From Karalla daura (lineage: Eukaryota; Chordata; Actinopteri; Chaetodontiformes; Leiognathidae): DNA of 64,000 nucleotides. This document shows positions 1 to 9,040 of the stretch, piece after piece. Below the pieces are notes generated by a model, which was not told the origin of the DNA, did not search any database, and saw only the letters and a program-made list of their open reading frames with translations. The DNA lies in contig JANZKI010000043.1 of the NCBI GenBank assembly GCA_029224185.1, forward strand, positions 372,001 through 436,000, given 5' to 3'. Positions within the stretch are counted from its first letter, which is position 1. Every line of letters starts with the position of its first letter. The position numbers were made by a program, and so were the translations under genes.

Positions 1-2
1 GC
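1..2 (+). repeat. Last two bases of a monomer cut by the window edge
   Basis: The first boundary motif begins at base 3, so the array continues to the left of the window. Confidence 0.9.
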
Positions 3-358
3 GTGGGCCACCCCGGAGGCGGCTCACACCCCAAATGGTGGGTTTGAGCTCGCTCGTTCGGGGTCAGGAAATCGGCTCAAAACGACAGGTCCGGGGTGGT
101 CGTTTTTTTCACTTTCGGCGAGGGTTAATATCTCATCTCCTGGACCACAGCCGGCCTCGGGATTGTTTTATCCAGTGAGCGTGGGCCACCCCGGAGGCGG
201 CTCACACCCCAAATCGTGCGTTTGGACTCATTCGTTCGGGGTCAGGATTTCGGCCGAAAACGACAGGTCCGGGGTGGTCGCTTTTTTCACTTTCGGCGAG
301 GGTTAATATCTCAGCTCCGGGACCACAGCCGGCCTCGGGATTGCTTTTTCCAGTGAGC

Positions 359-536
359 GTGGGCCACCCCGGAGGCGGCTCACACCCCAAATCGTGCGTT
401 TGGACTCGCTCGCGAGGGGTCGGGATTTCGGCCGAAAACGACAGGTCCGGGGTGGTCGTTTTTTTCACTTTCGGCGATGGTTAATATCTCAGCTCCGGGA
501 CCACAGCCGGCCTCGGGATTGCTTTTTCCAGTGAGC
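359..536 (+). repeat. Representative m2 monomer (ctcgcgagggg class)
   Basis: m2 carries ctcgctcgcgagggg where m1 has cattcgttcgggg, plus tcggg instead of tcagg. The 8-bp palindrome ctcgcgag is diagnostic and is also present in the left part of every foldback unit, so foldbacks arose on an m2-type background. In this copy the 3' part reads ggcgatggtt instead of ggcgagggtt. That change recurs in m2 at 3813, 5589, 8186, 10287, 11640, 14... (second superunit), 16582, 19500, 22778, 24632, 28018, 29338, 32011, 35931, 39850, 41026 and 62928, usually just before a second m2 or m1. Confidence 0.9.
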
Positions 537-1000
537 GTGGGCCACCCCGGAGGCGGCTCACACCCCAAATCGTGCGTTTGGACTCGCTCGCGAGGGGTCG
601 GGATTTCGGCCGAAAACGACAGGTCCGGGGTGGTCGCTTTTTTCACTTTCGGCGAGGGTTAATATCTCAGCTCCGGGACCACAGCCGGCCTCGGGATTGC
701 TTTTTCCAGTGAGCGTGGGCCACCCCGGAGGCGGCTCACACCCCAAATCGTGCGTTTGGACTCATTCGTTCGGGGTCAGGATTTCGGCCGAAAACGACAG
801 GTCCGGGGTGGTCGTTTTTTTCACTTTCGGCGAGGGTTAATATCTCAGCTCCGGGACCACAGCCGGCCTCGGGATTGCGTTTTCCAGTGACCGTGGGCCA
901 CCCCGGAGGCGGCTCACACCCCAAATCGTGCGTTTGGACTCGCTCGCGAGGGGTCGGGATTTCGGCCAAAACGACTGGTCCGGGATGGTCATTTTTTTAC

Positions 1001-1098
1001 CTTTCGGCGAGCTTTAAAATCTCAGCTCCAGGATCAAATGATCCTGGAGCTCCAGGATCAAATGATCCTGGAGCTGAGATTTTAAAGCTCGCCGAAAG
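1001..1098. repeat. 98-bp near-perfect palindrome with two nested hairpins
   Basis: Symmetry axis is between 1049 and 1050 (gag|ctc). The arms ctttcggcgagcttt...ctccaggatca pair along the full length except at the two aa dinucleotides in aggatcaaatgatcct. Each half also contains its own 24-bp hairpin (ctccaggatca-aa-tgatcctggag), so one long or two short hairpins are possible. The wider imperfect inverted repeat spans 977-1130. Confidence 0.93.
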
Positions 1099-1159
1099 TG
1101 AAAAAGTGAAAAAAACGACCACCCCGGACCTGTGGTTTTTTTCACTTTCGGCGAGCTTT
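1084..1159. repeat. Alternative inverted repeat in the foldback unit
   Basis: The inverted copy (1084-1115, aaagctcgccgaaagtg...) can also pair with the downstream forward copy (1136-1159, tttttttcactttcggcg...), with an 8-base bulge and a 20-base loop at 1116-1135. This pairing excludes the palindrome at 1001-1098, because both use the same inverted arm. Confidence 0.85.
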
Positions 1160-1569
1160 GATATCTCAGCTCCAGGATCAAATCCGGCATCGGGATTGCG
1201 TTTTCCAGTGACCGTGGGCCACCCCGGAGGCGGCTCACACCCCAAATCGTGCGTTTGGACTCGCTCGTTCGGGGTCGGGATTTCGGCCGAAAACGACAGG
1301 TCCGGGGTGGTCGTTTTTTTCACTTTCGGCGAGGGTTAATATCTCAGCTCCTGGACCACAGCCGGCCTCGGGATTGCTTTATCCAGTGAGCGTGGGCCAC
1401 CCCGGAGGCGGCTCACACCCCAAATGGTGGGTTTGAGCTCGCTCGTTCGGGGTCAGGAAATCGGCTCAAAACGACAGGTCCGGGGTGGTCGTTTTTGTCA
1501 CTTTCGGCGAGGGTTAATATCTCAGCTCCGGGACCACAGCCGGCCTCGGGATTGCTTTTTCCAGTGAGC

Positions 1570-1747
1570 GTGGGCCACCCCGGAGGCGGCTCACACCCCA
1601 AATCGTGCGTTTGGACTCATTCGTTCGGGGTCAGGATTTCGGCCGAAAACGACAGGTCCGGGGTGGTCGTTTTTTTCACTTTCGGCGAGGGTTAATATCT
1701 CAGCTCCGGGACCACAGCCGGCCTCGGGATTGCTTTTTCCAGTGAGC
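1570..1747 (+). repeat. Reference 178-bp monomer, subfamily m1
   Basis: Sub-blocks in order: a GC-rich start (gtgggccaccccggaggcgg); cacaccccaaatcgtgcg; the diagnostic actcattcg...tcagg; a 12-bp perfect palindrome tttcggccgaaa at 1637-1648; caggtccggggtggtcg; a run of seven T; cactttcggcgagggttaa; tatctcagctccgggacc; and gccggcctcggg followed by ctttttccagtgagc. By hand count it has 55 G, 50 C and 17 CpG. m1 is among the most common classes and usually follows w. It has stop codons on both strands and no gene-like content. Confidence 0.93.
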
Positions 1748-1925
1748 GTGGGCCACCCCGGAGGCGGCTCACACCCCAAATCGTGCGTTTGGACTCATTC
1801 GTTCGGGGTCAGGATTTCGGCCGAAAACGACAGGTCCGGGGTGGTCGTTTTTTTCACTTTCGGCGAGGGTTAATATCTCAGCTCCGGGACCACAGCCGGC
1901 CTCGGGATTGCGTTTTCCAGTGACC

Positions 1926-2103
1926 GTGGGCCACCCCGGAGGCGGCTCACACCCCAAATCGTGCGTTTGGACTCGCTCGTTCGGGGTCGGGATTTCGGCC
2001 GAAAACGACAGGTCCGGGGTGGTCGTTTTTTTCACTTTCGGCGAGGGTTAATATCTCAGCTCCGGGACCACAGCCGGCCTCGGGATTGCTTTTTCCAGTG
2101 AGC
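1926..2103 (+). repeat. Representative m3 monomer (ctcgctcgttcgggg class)
   Basis: m3 has ctcgctcgttcgggg followed by tcggg. It is the usual unit directly downstream of a foldback unit, entered through the junction gcgttttccagtgaccg instead of ctttttccagtgagcg. A sub-lineage with ccccagagg near its start (7652, 46674, 49533, 54718, 56544, 57078, 59937, 61682) and another with cacattcgg in its 3' half (7474, 43591, 45560, 48419, 49355 and others) mark zone IV. Confidence 0.9.
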
Positions 2104-2281
2104 GTGGGCCACCCCGGAGGCGGCTCACACCCCAAATGGTGGGTTTGAGCTCGCTCGTTCGGGGTCAGGAAATCGGCTCAAAACGACAGGTCCGGGGTGG
2201 TCGTTTTTTTCACTTTCGGCGAGGGTTAATATCTCATCTCCTGGACCACAGCCGGCCTCGGGATTGCTTTATCCAGTGAGC
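2104..2281 (+). repeat. Representative w monomer, the most diverged 178-bp subfamily
   Basis: w reads ggtgggtttgagctc where others read cgtgcgtttggactc, and aaatcggctcaaaac where others read atttcggccgaaaac; the rest matches the common unit. The change removes the 12-bp palindrome. I count 58 complete w units: 34 starting left of 43000 and 24 from 43057 on. They start at 3, 1392, 2104, 3457, 4521, 5055, 7118, 7830, 9219, 9931, 11284, 12459, 13631, 14806, 15692, 16226, 17290, 18610, 20355, 21888, 23742, 25487, 27128, 28982, 30158, 31655, 32831, 34043, 35575, 36751, 37962, 39494, 40670, 41846, 43057, 44171, 45026, 46140, 46852, 47885, 48999, 49711, 50825, 51003, 52036, 53070, 54184, 54896, 56010, 56722, 57256, 58289, 59403, 60115, 61148, 61860, 62572 and 63783. 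Most stay 178 bp long, so divergence was by substitution. Confidence 0.9.
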
Positions 2282-2993
2282 GTGGGCCACCCCGGAGGCG
2301 GCTCACACCCCAAATCGTGCGTTTGGACTCATTCGTTCGGGGTCAGGATTTCGGCCGAAAACGACAGGTCCGGGGTGGTCGTTTTTTTCACTTTCGGCGA
2401 GGGTTAATATCTCAGCTCCGGGACCACAGCCGGCCTCGGGATTGCTTTTTCCAGTGAGCGTGGGCCACCCCGGAGGCGGCTCACACCCCAAATCGTGCGT
2501 TTGGACTCGCTCGCGAGGGGTCGGGATTTCGGCCGAAAACGACAGGTCCGGGGTGGTCGTTTTTTTCACTTTCGGCGAGGGTTAATATCTCAGCTCCGGG
2601 ACCACAGCCGGCCTCGGGATTGCTTTTTCCAGTGAGCGTGGGCCACCCCGGAGGCGGCTCACACCCCAAATCGTGCGTTTGGTCTCGCTCGCGAGGGGTC
2701 GGGATTTCGGCCGAAAACGACAGGTCCGGGGTGGTCGCTTCTTTCACTTTCGGCGAGGGTTAATATCTCAGCTCCGGGACCACAGCCGGCCTCGGGATTG
2801 CTTTTTCCAGTGAGCGTGGGCCACCCCGGAGGCGGCTCACACCCCAAATCGTGCGTTTGGACTCGCTCGCGAGGGGTCGGGATTTCGGCCGAAAACGACA
2901 GGTCCGGGGTGGTCGCTTCTTTCACTTTCGGCGAGGGTTAATATCTCAGCTCCGGGACCACAGCCGGCCTCGGGATTGCTTTTTCCAGTGAGC

Positions 2994-3278
2994 GTGGGCC
3001 ACCCCGGAGGCGGCTCACACCCCAAATCGTGCGTTTGGACTCGCTCGCGAGGGGTCGGGATTTCGGCCAAAACGACTGGTCCGGGATGGTCATTTTTTTA
3101 CCTTTCGGCGAGCTTTAAAATCTCAGCTCCAGGATCAAATGAGATTTTAAAGCTCGCCGAAAGTGAAAAAGTGAAAAAAACGACCACCCCGGACCTGTGG
3201 TTTTTTTCACTTTCGGCGAGCTTTGATATCTCAGCTCCAGGATCAAATCCGGCATCGGGATTGCGTTTTCCAGTGACC
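2994..3278 (+). repeat. Foldback monomer FB285 (shortened palindrome)
   Basis: Identical layout to FB321 but 36 bp shorter at the axis: the palindrome (3102-3163) keeps 24-bp arms with a 14-base loop gctccaggatcaaa. The double-hairpin centre is gone. Entered through ctttttccagtgagcg; followed by m4. Confidence 0.94.
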
Positions 3279-3456
3279 GTGGGCCACCCCGGAGGCGGCT
3301 CACACCCCAAATCGTGCGTTTGGACTCGTTCGTTCGGGGTCAGGATTTCGGCCGAAAACGACAGGTCCGGGGTGGTCGTTTTTTTCACTTTCGGCGAGGG
3401 TTAATATCTCAGCTCCGGGACCACAGCCGGCCTCGGGATTGCTTTTTCCAGTGAGC
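3279..3456 (+). repeat. Representative m4 monomer (actcgttcgttcgg class)
   Basis: m4 differs from m1 by a single base in the diagnostic block (cgttcg for cattcg) and keeps tcagg. It follows every FB285 unit, and follows w-m1 in zone IV. At 46496 and 56366 the start is m4-like but is followed by tcggg, which suggests m4/m3 recombinants. Confidence 0.85.
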
Positions 3457-3990
3457 GTGGGCCACCCCGGAGGCGGCTCACACCCCAAATGGTGGGTTTG
3501 AGCTCGCTCGTTCGGGGTCAGGAAATCGGCTCAAAACGACAGGTCCGGGGTGGTCGTTTTTTTCACTTTCGGCGAGGGTTAATATCTCATCTCCTGGACC
3601 ACAGCCGGCCTCGGGATTGTTTTATCCAGTGAGCGTGGGCCACCCCGGAGGCGGCTCACACCCCAAATCGTGCGTTTGGACTCATTCGTTCGGGGTCAGG
3701 ATTTCGGCCGAAAACGACAGGTCCGGGGTGGTCGTTTTTTTCACTTTCGGCGAGGGTTAATATCTCAGCTCCGGGACCACAGCCGGCCTCGGGATTGCTT
3801 TTTCCAGTGAGCGTGGGCCACCCCGGAGGCGGCTCACACCCCAAATCGTGCGTTTGGACTCGCTCGCGAGGGGTCGGGATTTCGGCCGAAAACGACAGGT
3901 CCGGGGTGGTCGTTTTTTTCACTTTCGGCGATGGTTAATATCTCAGCTCCGGGACCACAGCCGGCCTCGGGATTGCTTTTTCCAGTGAGC

Positions 3991-4165
3991 GTGGGCCACC
4001 CCGGAGGCGGCTCACACCCCAAATCGTGCGTTTGGACTCGCTCGTTCGGGGTCGGGATTTCGGCCGAAAACAGGTCCGGGGTGGTCGCTTTTTTCACTTT
4101 CGGCGAGGGTTAATATCTCAGCTCCGGGACCACAGCCGGCCTCGGGATTGCTTTTTCCAGTGAGC
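3991..4165 (+). repeat. 175-bp monomer, m3 type
   Basis: A 3-bp deletion turns gaaaacgacagg into gaaaacagg, linked to tcgctttttt. Followed by an m1 with ctttaggcg (4278 region). Confidence 0.92.
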
Positions 4166-4343
4166 GTGGGCCACCCCGGAGGCGGCTCACACCCCAAATC
4201 GTGCGTTTGGACTCATTCGTTCGGGGTCAGGATTTCGGCCGAAAACGACAGGTCCGGGGTGGTCGTTTTTTTCACTTTAGGCGAGGGTTAATATCTCAGC
4301 TCCGGGACCACAGCCGGCCTCGGGATTGCGTTTTCCAGTGACC

Positions 4344-4520
4344 GTGGGCCACCCCGGAGGCGGCTCACACCCCAAATCGTGCGTTTGGACTCGCTCGCGA
4401 GGGGTCGGGATTTCGGCCAAAACGACTGGTCCGGGATGGTCATTTTTTTACCTTTCGGCGAGCTTTAAAATCTCAGCTCCTGGACCACAGCCGGCCTCGG
4501 GATTGCTTTATCCAGTGAGC
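4344..4520 (+). repeat. 177-bp hybrid monomer (foldback left part, m3 right part)
   Basis: The left side is foldback-type (ggccaaaacgactgg, ttttttacctttcggcgagctttaaaa cut at ctcagctcc). The right side is that of the m3 that normally follows a foldback (ctcctggaccacagcc, ctttatcc). This fits a deletion or unequal exchange at the shared atctcagctcc that removed the palindrome and one monomer. Confidence 0.9.
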
Positions 4521-5944
4521 GTGGGCCACCCCGGAGGCGGCTCACACCCCAAATGGTGGGTTTGAGCTCGCTCGTTCGGGGTCAGGAAATCGGCTCAAAA
4601 CGACAGGTCCGGGGTGGTCGTTTTTTTCACTTTCGGCGAGGGTTAATATCTCAGCTCCGGGACCACAGCCGGCCTCGGGATTGCTTTTTCCAGTGAGCGT
4701 GGGCCACCCCGGAGGCGGCTCACACCCCAAATCGTGCGTTTGGACTCATTCGTTCGGGGTCAGGATTTCGGCCGAAAACGACAGGTCCGGGGTGGTCGTT
4801 TTTTTCACTTTCGGCGAGGGTTAATATCTCAGCTCCGGGACCACAGCCGGCCTCGGGATTGCTTTTTCCAGTGAGCGTGGGCCACCCCGGAGGCGGCTCA
4901 CACCCCAAATCGTGCGTTTGGACTCGTTCGTTCGGGGTCAGGATTTCGGCCGAAAACGACAGGTCCGGGGTGGTCGTTTTTTTCACTTTCGGCGAGGGTT
5001 AATATCTCAGCTCCGGGACCACAGCCGGCCTCGGGATTGCTTTTTCCAGTGAGCGTGGGCCACCCCGGACGCGGCTCACACCCCAAATGGTGGGTTTGAG
5101 CTCGCTCGTTCGGGGTCAGGAAATCGGCTCAAAACGACAGGTCCGGGGTGGTCGTTTTTTTCACTTTCGGCGAGGGTTAATATCTCAGCTCCGGGACCAC
5201 AGCCGGCCTCGGGATTGCTTTTTCCAGTGAGCGTGGGCCACCCCGGAGGCGGCTCACACCCCAAATCGTGCGTTTGGACTCATTCGTTCGGGGTCAGGAT
5301 TTCGGCCGAAAACGACAGGTCCGGGGTGGTCGTTTTTTTCACTTTCGGCGAGGGTTAATATCTCAGCTCCGGGACCACAGCCGGCCTCGGGATTGCTTTT
5401 TCCAGTGAGCGTGGGCCACCCCGGAGGCGGCTCACACCCCAAATCGTGCGTTTGGACTCGTTCGTTCGGGGTCAGGATTTCGGCCGAAAACGACAGGTCC
5501 GGGGTGGTCGTTTTTTTCACTTTCGGCGAGGGTTAATATCTCAGCTCCGGGACCACAGCCGGCCTCGGGATTGCTTTTTCCAGTGAGCGTGGGCCACCCC
5601 GGAGGCGGCTCACACCCCAAATCGTGCGTTTGGACTCGCTCGCGAGGGGTCGGGATTTCGGCCGAAAACGACAGGTCCGGGGTGGTCGTTTTTTTCACTT
5701 TCGGCGATGGTTAATATCTCAGCTCCGGGACCACAGCCGGCCTCGGGATTGCTTTATCCAGTGAGCGTGGGCCACCCCGGAGGCGGCTCACACCCCAAAT
5801 CGTGCGTTTGGACTCATTCGTTCGGGGTCAGGATTTCGGCCGAAAACGACAGGTCCGGGGTGGTCGTTTTTTTCACTTTCGGCGAGGGTTAATATCTCAG
5901 CTCCGGGATCAAATCCGGCATCGGGATTGCGTTTTCCAGTGACC

Positions 5945-6265
5945 GTGGGCCACCCCGGAGGCGGCTCACACCCCAAATCGTGCGTTTGGACTCGCTCGCG
6001 AGGGGTCGGGATTTCGGCCAAAACGACTGGTCCGGGATGGTCATTTTTTTACCTTTCGGCGAGCTTTAAAATCTCAGCTCCAGGATCAAATGATCCTGGA
6101 GCTCCAGGATCAAATGATCCTGGAGCTGAGATTTTAAAGCTCGCCGAAAGTGAAAAAGTGAAAAAAACGACCACCCCGGACCTGTGGCTTTTTTCACTTT
6201 CGGCGAGCTTTGATATCTCAGCTCCAGGATCAAATCCGGCATCGGGATTGCGTTTTCCAGTGACC
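5945..6265 (+). repeat. Foldback monomer FB321
   Basis: Palindrome 6053-6150. The spacer after the inverted arm reads ctgtggcttttttcac (T to C). Followed by a 175-bp m3 and then m1, which is unusual since w is the normal second neighbour. Confidence 0.94.
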
Positions 6266-6440
6266 GTGGGCCACCCCGGAGGCGGCTCACACCCCAAATC
6301 GTGCGTTTGGACTCGCTCGTTCGGGGTCGGGATTTCGGCCGAAAACAGGTCCGGGGTGGTCGCTTTTTTCACTTTCGGCGAGGGTTAATATCTCAGCTCC
6401 GGGACCACAGCCGGCCTCGGGATTGCTTTTTCCAGTGAGC
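6266..6440 (+). repeat. 175-bp monomer, m3 type
   Basis: Same 3-bp deletion and same ctttaggcg m1 neighbour as 3991, but here preceded and followed by intact FB321 units. Confidence 0.92.
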
Positions 6441-6618
6441 GTGGGCCACCCCGGAGGCGGCTCACACCCCAAATCGTGCGTTTGGACTCATTCGTTCGGG
6501 GTCAGGATTTCGGCCGAAAACGACAGGTCCGGGGTGGTCGTTTTTTTCACTTTAGGCGAGGGTTAATATCTCAGCTCCGGGACCACAGCCGGCCTCGGGA
6601 TTGCGTTTTCCAGTGACC

Positions 6619-6939
6619 GTGGGCCACCCCGGAGGCGGCTCAAACCCCAAATCGTGCGTTTGGACTCGCTCGCGAGGGGTCGGGATTTCGGCCAAAACGA
6701 CTGGTCCGGGATGGTCATTTTTTTACCTTTCGGCGAGCTTTAAAATCTCAGCTCCAGGATCAAATGATCCTGGAGCTCCAGGATCAAATGATCCTGGAGC
6801 TGAGATTTTAAAGCTCGCCGAAAATGAAAAAGTGAAAAAAACGACCACCCCGGACCTCTGGTTTTTTTCACTTTCGGCGAGCTTTGATATCTCAGCTCCA
6901 GGATCAAATCCGGCATCGGGATTGCGTTTTCCAGTGACC
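6619..6939 (+). repeat. Foldback monomer FB321 with private variants
   Basis: Palindrome 6727-6824; its last pair is broken by gccgaaaatg (G to A). Also ggctcaaacccc near the start and ggacctctgg instead of ggacctgtgg. Preceded by the same 175-bp m3 and ctttaggcg-bearing m1 that precede hybrid 4344. Confidence 0.94.
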
Positions 6940-7117
6940 GTGGGCCACCCCGGAGGCGGCTCACACCCCAAATCGTGCGTTTGGACTCGCTCGCGAGGGG
7001 TCAGGATTTCGGCCGAAAACGACAGGTCCGGGGTGGTCGTTTTTTTCACTTTCGGCGAGGGTTAATATCTCAGCTCCTGGACCACAGCCGGCCTCGGGAT
7101 TGCTTTATCCAGTGAGC

Positions 7118-7829
7118 GTGGGCCACCCCGGAGGCGGCTCACACCCCAAATGGTGGGTTTGAGCTCGCTCGTTCGGGGTCAGGAAATCGGCTCAAAACGA
7201 CAGGTCCGGGGTGGTCGTTTTTTTCACTTTCGGCGAGGGTTAATATCTCAGCTCCGGGACCACAGCCGGCCTCGGGATTGCTTTTTCCATTGAGCGTGGG
7301 CCACCCCGGAGGCGGCTCACACCCCAAATCGTGCGTTTGGACTCGTTCGTTCGGGGTCAGGATTTCGGCCGAAAACGACAGGTCCGGGGTGGTCGTTTTT
7401 TTCACTTTCGGCGAGGGTTAATATCTCAGCTCCGGGACCACAGCCGGCCTCGGGATTGCGTTTTCCAGTGACCGTGGGCCACCCCGGAGGCGGCTCACAC
7501 CCCAAATCGTGCGTTTGGACTCGCTCGTTCGGGGTCGGGATTTCGGCCGAAAACGACAGGTCCGGGGTGGTCGTTTTTTTCACATTCGGCGAGGGTTAAT
7601 ATCTCAGCTCCAGGATCAAATCCGGCCTCGGGATTGCTTTTTCCAGTGAGCGTGGGCCACCCCAGAGGCGGCTCACACCCCAAATCGTGCGTTTGGACTC
7701 GCTCGTTCGGGGTCGGGATTTCGGCCGAAAACGACAGGTCCGGGGTGGTCGTTTTTTTCACTTTCGGCGAGGGTTAATATCTCATCTCCGGGACCACAGC
7801 CGGCCTCGGGATTGCTTTTTCCAGTGAGC
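7118..7829 (+). repeat. Four-monomer block of zone IV type inside zone I
   Basis: w 7118, m4 7296, m3 with cacattcgg 7474, m3 with ccccagagg 7652. The same order and both markers recur at 48999-49710, 54184-54895 and 59403-60114. Unit 7296 has the private ttccattgagcg. Confidence 0.82.
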
Positions 7830-8719
7830 GTGGGCCACCCCGGAGGCGGCTCACACCCCAAATGGTGGGTTTGAGCTCGCTCGTTCGGGGTCAGGAAATC
7901 GGCTCAAAACGACAGGTCCGGGGTGGTCGTTTTTTTCACTTTCGGCGAGGGTTAATATCTCATCTCCTGGACCACAGCCGGCCTCGGGATTGTTTTATCC
8001 AGTGAGCGTGGGCCACCCCGGAGGCGGCTCACACCCCAAATCGTGCGTTTGGACTCATTCGTTCGGGGTCAGGATTTCGGCCGAAAACGACAGGTCCGGG
8101 GTGGTCGCTTTTTTCACTTTCGGCGAGGGTTAATATCTCAGCTCCGGGACCACAGCCGGCCTCGGGATTGCTTTTTCCAGTGAGCGTGGGCCACCCCGGA
8201 GGCGGCTCACACCCCAAATCGTGCGTTTGGACTCGCTCGCGAGGGGTCGGGATTTCGGCCGAAAACGACAGGTCCGGGGTGGTCGTTTTTTTCACTTTCG
8301 GCGATGGTTAATATCTCAGCTCCGGGACCACAGCCGGCCTCGGGATTGCTTTTTCCAGTGAGCGTGGGCCACCCCGGAGGCGGCTCACACCCCAAATCGT
8401 GCGTTTGGACTCGCTCGCGAGGGGTCGGGATTTCGGCCGAAAACGACAGGTCCGGGGTGGTCGCTTTTTTCACTTTCGGCGAGGGTTAATATCTCAGCTC
8501 CGGGACCACAGCCGGCCTCGGGATTGCTTTTTCCAGTGAGCGTGGGCCACCCCGGAGGCGGCTCACACCCCAAATCGTGCGTTTGGACTCATTCGTTCGG
8601 GGTCAGGATTTCGGCCGAAAACGACAGGTCCGGGGTGGTCGTTTTTTTCACTTTCGGCGAGGGTTAATATCTCAGCTCCGGGACCACAGCCGGCCTCGGG
8701 ATTGCGTTTTCCAGTGACC

Positions 8720-9040
8720 GTGGGCCACCCCGGAGGCGGCTCACACCCCAAATCGTGCGTTTGGACTCGCTCGCGAGGGGTCGGGATTTCGGCCAAAACG
8801 ACTGGTCCGGGATGGTCATTTTTTTACCTTTCGGCGAGCTTTAAAATCTCAGCTCCAGGATCAAATGATCCTGGAGCTCCAGGATCAAATGATCCTGGAG
8901 CTGAGATTTTAAAGCTCGCCGAAAGTGAAAAAGTGAAAAAAACGACCACCCCGGACCTGTGGTTTTTTTCACTTTCGGCGAGCTTTGATATCTCAGCTCC
9001 AGGATCAAATCCGGCATCGGGATTGCGTTTTCCAGTGACC
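8720..9040 (+). repeat. Foldback monomer FB321
   Basis: HOR counterpart of 893 at +7827. Palindrome 8828-8925. Followed by m3 and w. Confidence 0.95.

Larger units (their letters stand above)
893..1213 (+). repeat. Foldback monomer FB321 (type copy, forward-inverted-forward)
   Basis: The left 108 bp are an m2-type monomer with ggccaaaacgactggtccggg. Then the segment runs forward (977-1049), inverted (1050-1130) and forward again (from about 1134). A 15-bp direct repeat ctttcggcgagcttt occurs at 1001 and 1145, exactly 144 bp apart, so removing 144 bp gives a 177-bp monomer. The inverted copy has an 8-bp longer A-rich arm (gtgaaaaagtgaaaaaaa). The exit sequence is ctccaggatcaaatccggcat, then gcgttttccagtgacc. 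The unit is 107 codons long, which is why it gives the longest open frames in the window; I see no protein-like reason for them. Confidence 0.95.
3..7829 (+). repeat. Higher-order repeat, zone I, copy 1 (7827 bp)
   Basis: Class order by start: w 3, m1 181, m2 359, m2 537, m1 715, FB321 893, m3 1214, w 1392, m1 1570, m1 1748, m3 1926, w 2104, m1 2282, m2 2460, m2 2638, m2 2816, FB285 2994, m4 3279, w 3457, m1 3635, m2 3813, m3 (175 bp) 3991, m1 4166, HY 4344, w 4521, m1 4699, m4 4877, w 5055, m1 5233, m4 5411, m2 5589, m1 5767, FB321 5945, m3 (175 bp) 6266, m1 6441, FB321 6619, m2-like 6940, w 7118, m4 7296, m3 7474, m3 7652. The next unit at 7830 restarts the same order. The true HOR start may lie outside the window. 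Confidence 0.88.

Noticed and set aside
820..845. Telomere-like agggtta in each monomer (gcgagggttaatatc)
   Set aside because: It occurs once per unit and never in tandem, so it is not a telomeric tract.
1001..1159. Rho-independent terminator or Pol III terminator signals (hairpin plus T runs)
   Set aside because: The palindrome is not followed by a T run on either strand, and the seven-T run is a constant part of every unit with no gene upstream.
893..1213. Foldback transposon or MITE insertion
   Set aside because: The inverted segment is made entirely of satellite sequence. There is no foreign core; the flanking 15-bp repeat is itself monomer sequence and not a short target duplication.
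1570..1747. CENP-B box
   Set aside because: I compared the ttcg sites on both strands with the pattern TTCG, four bases, A, two bases, CGGG. The closest (ttcggccgaaat on the minus strand) lacks the CGGG part.
2104..2281. w monomer as a separate inserted repeat family
   Set aside because: Outside two short diverged blocks it matches the common unit and keeps the 178-bp length and register, so it is a subfamily.
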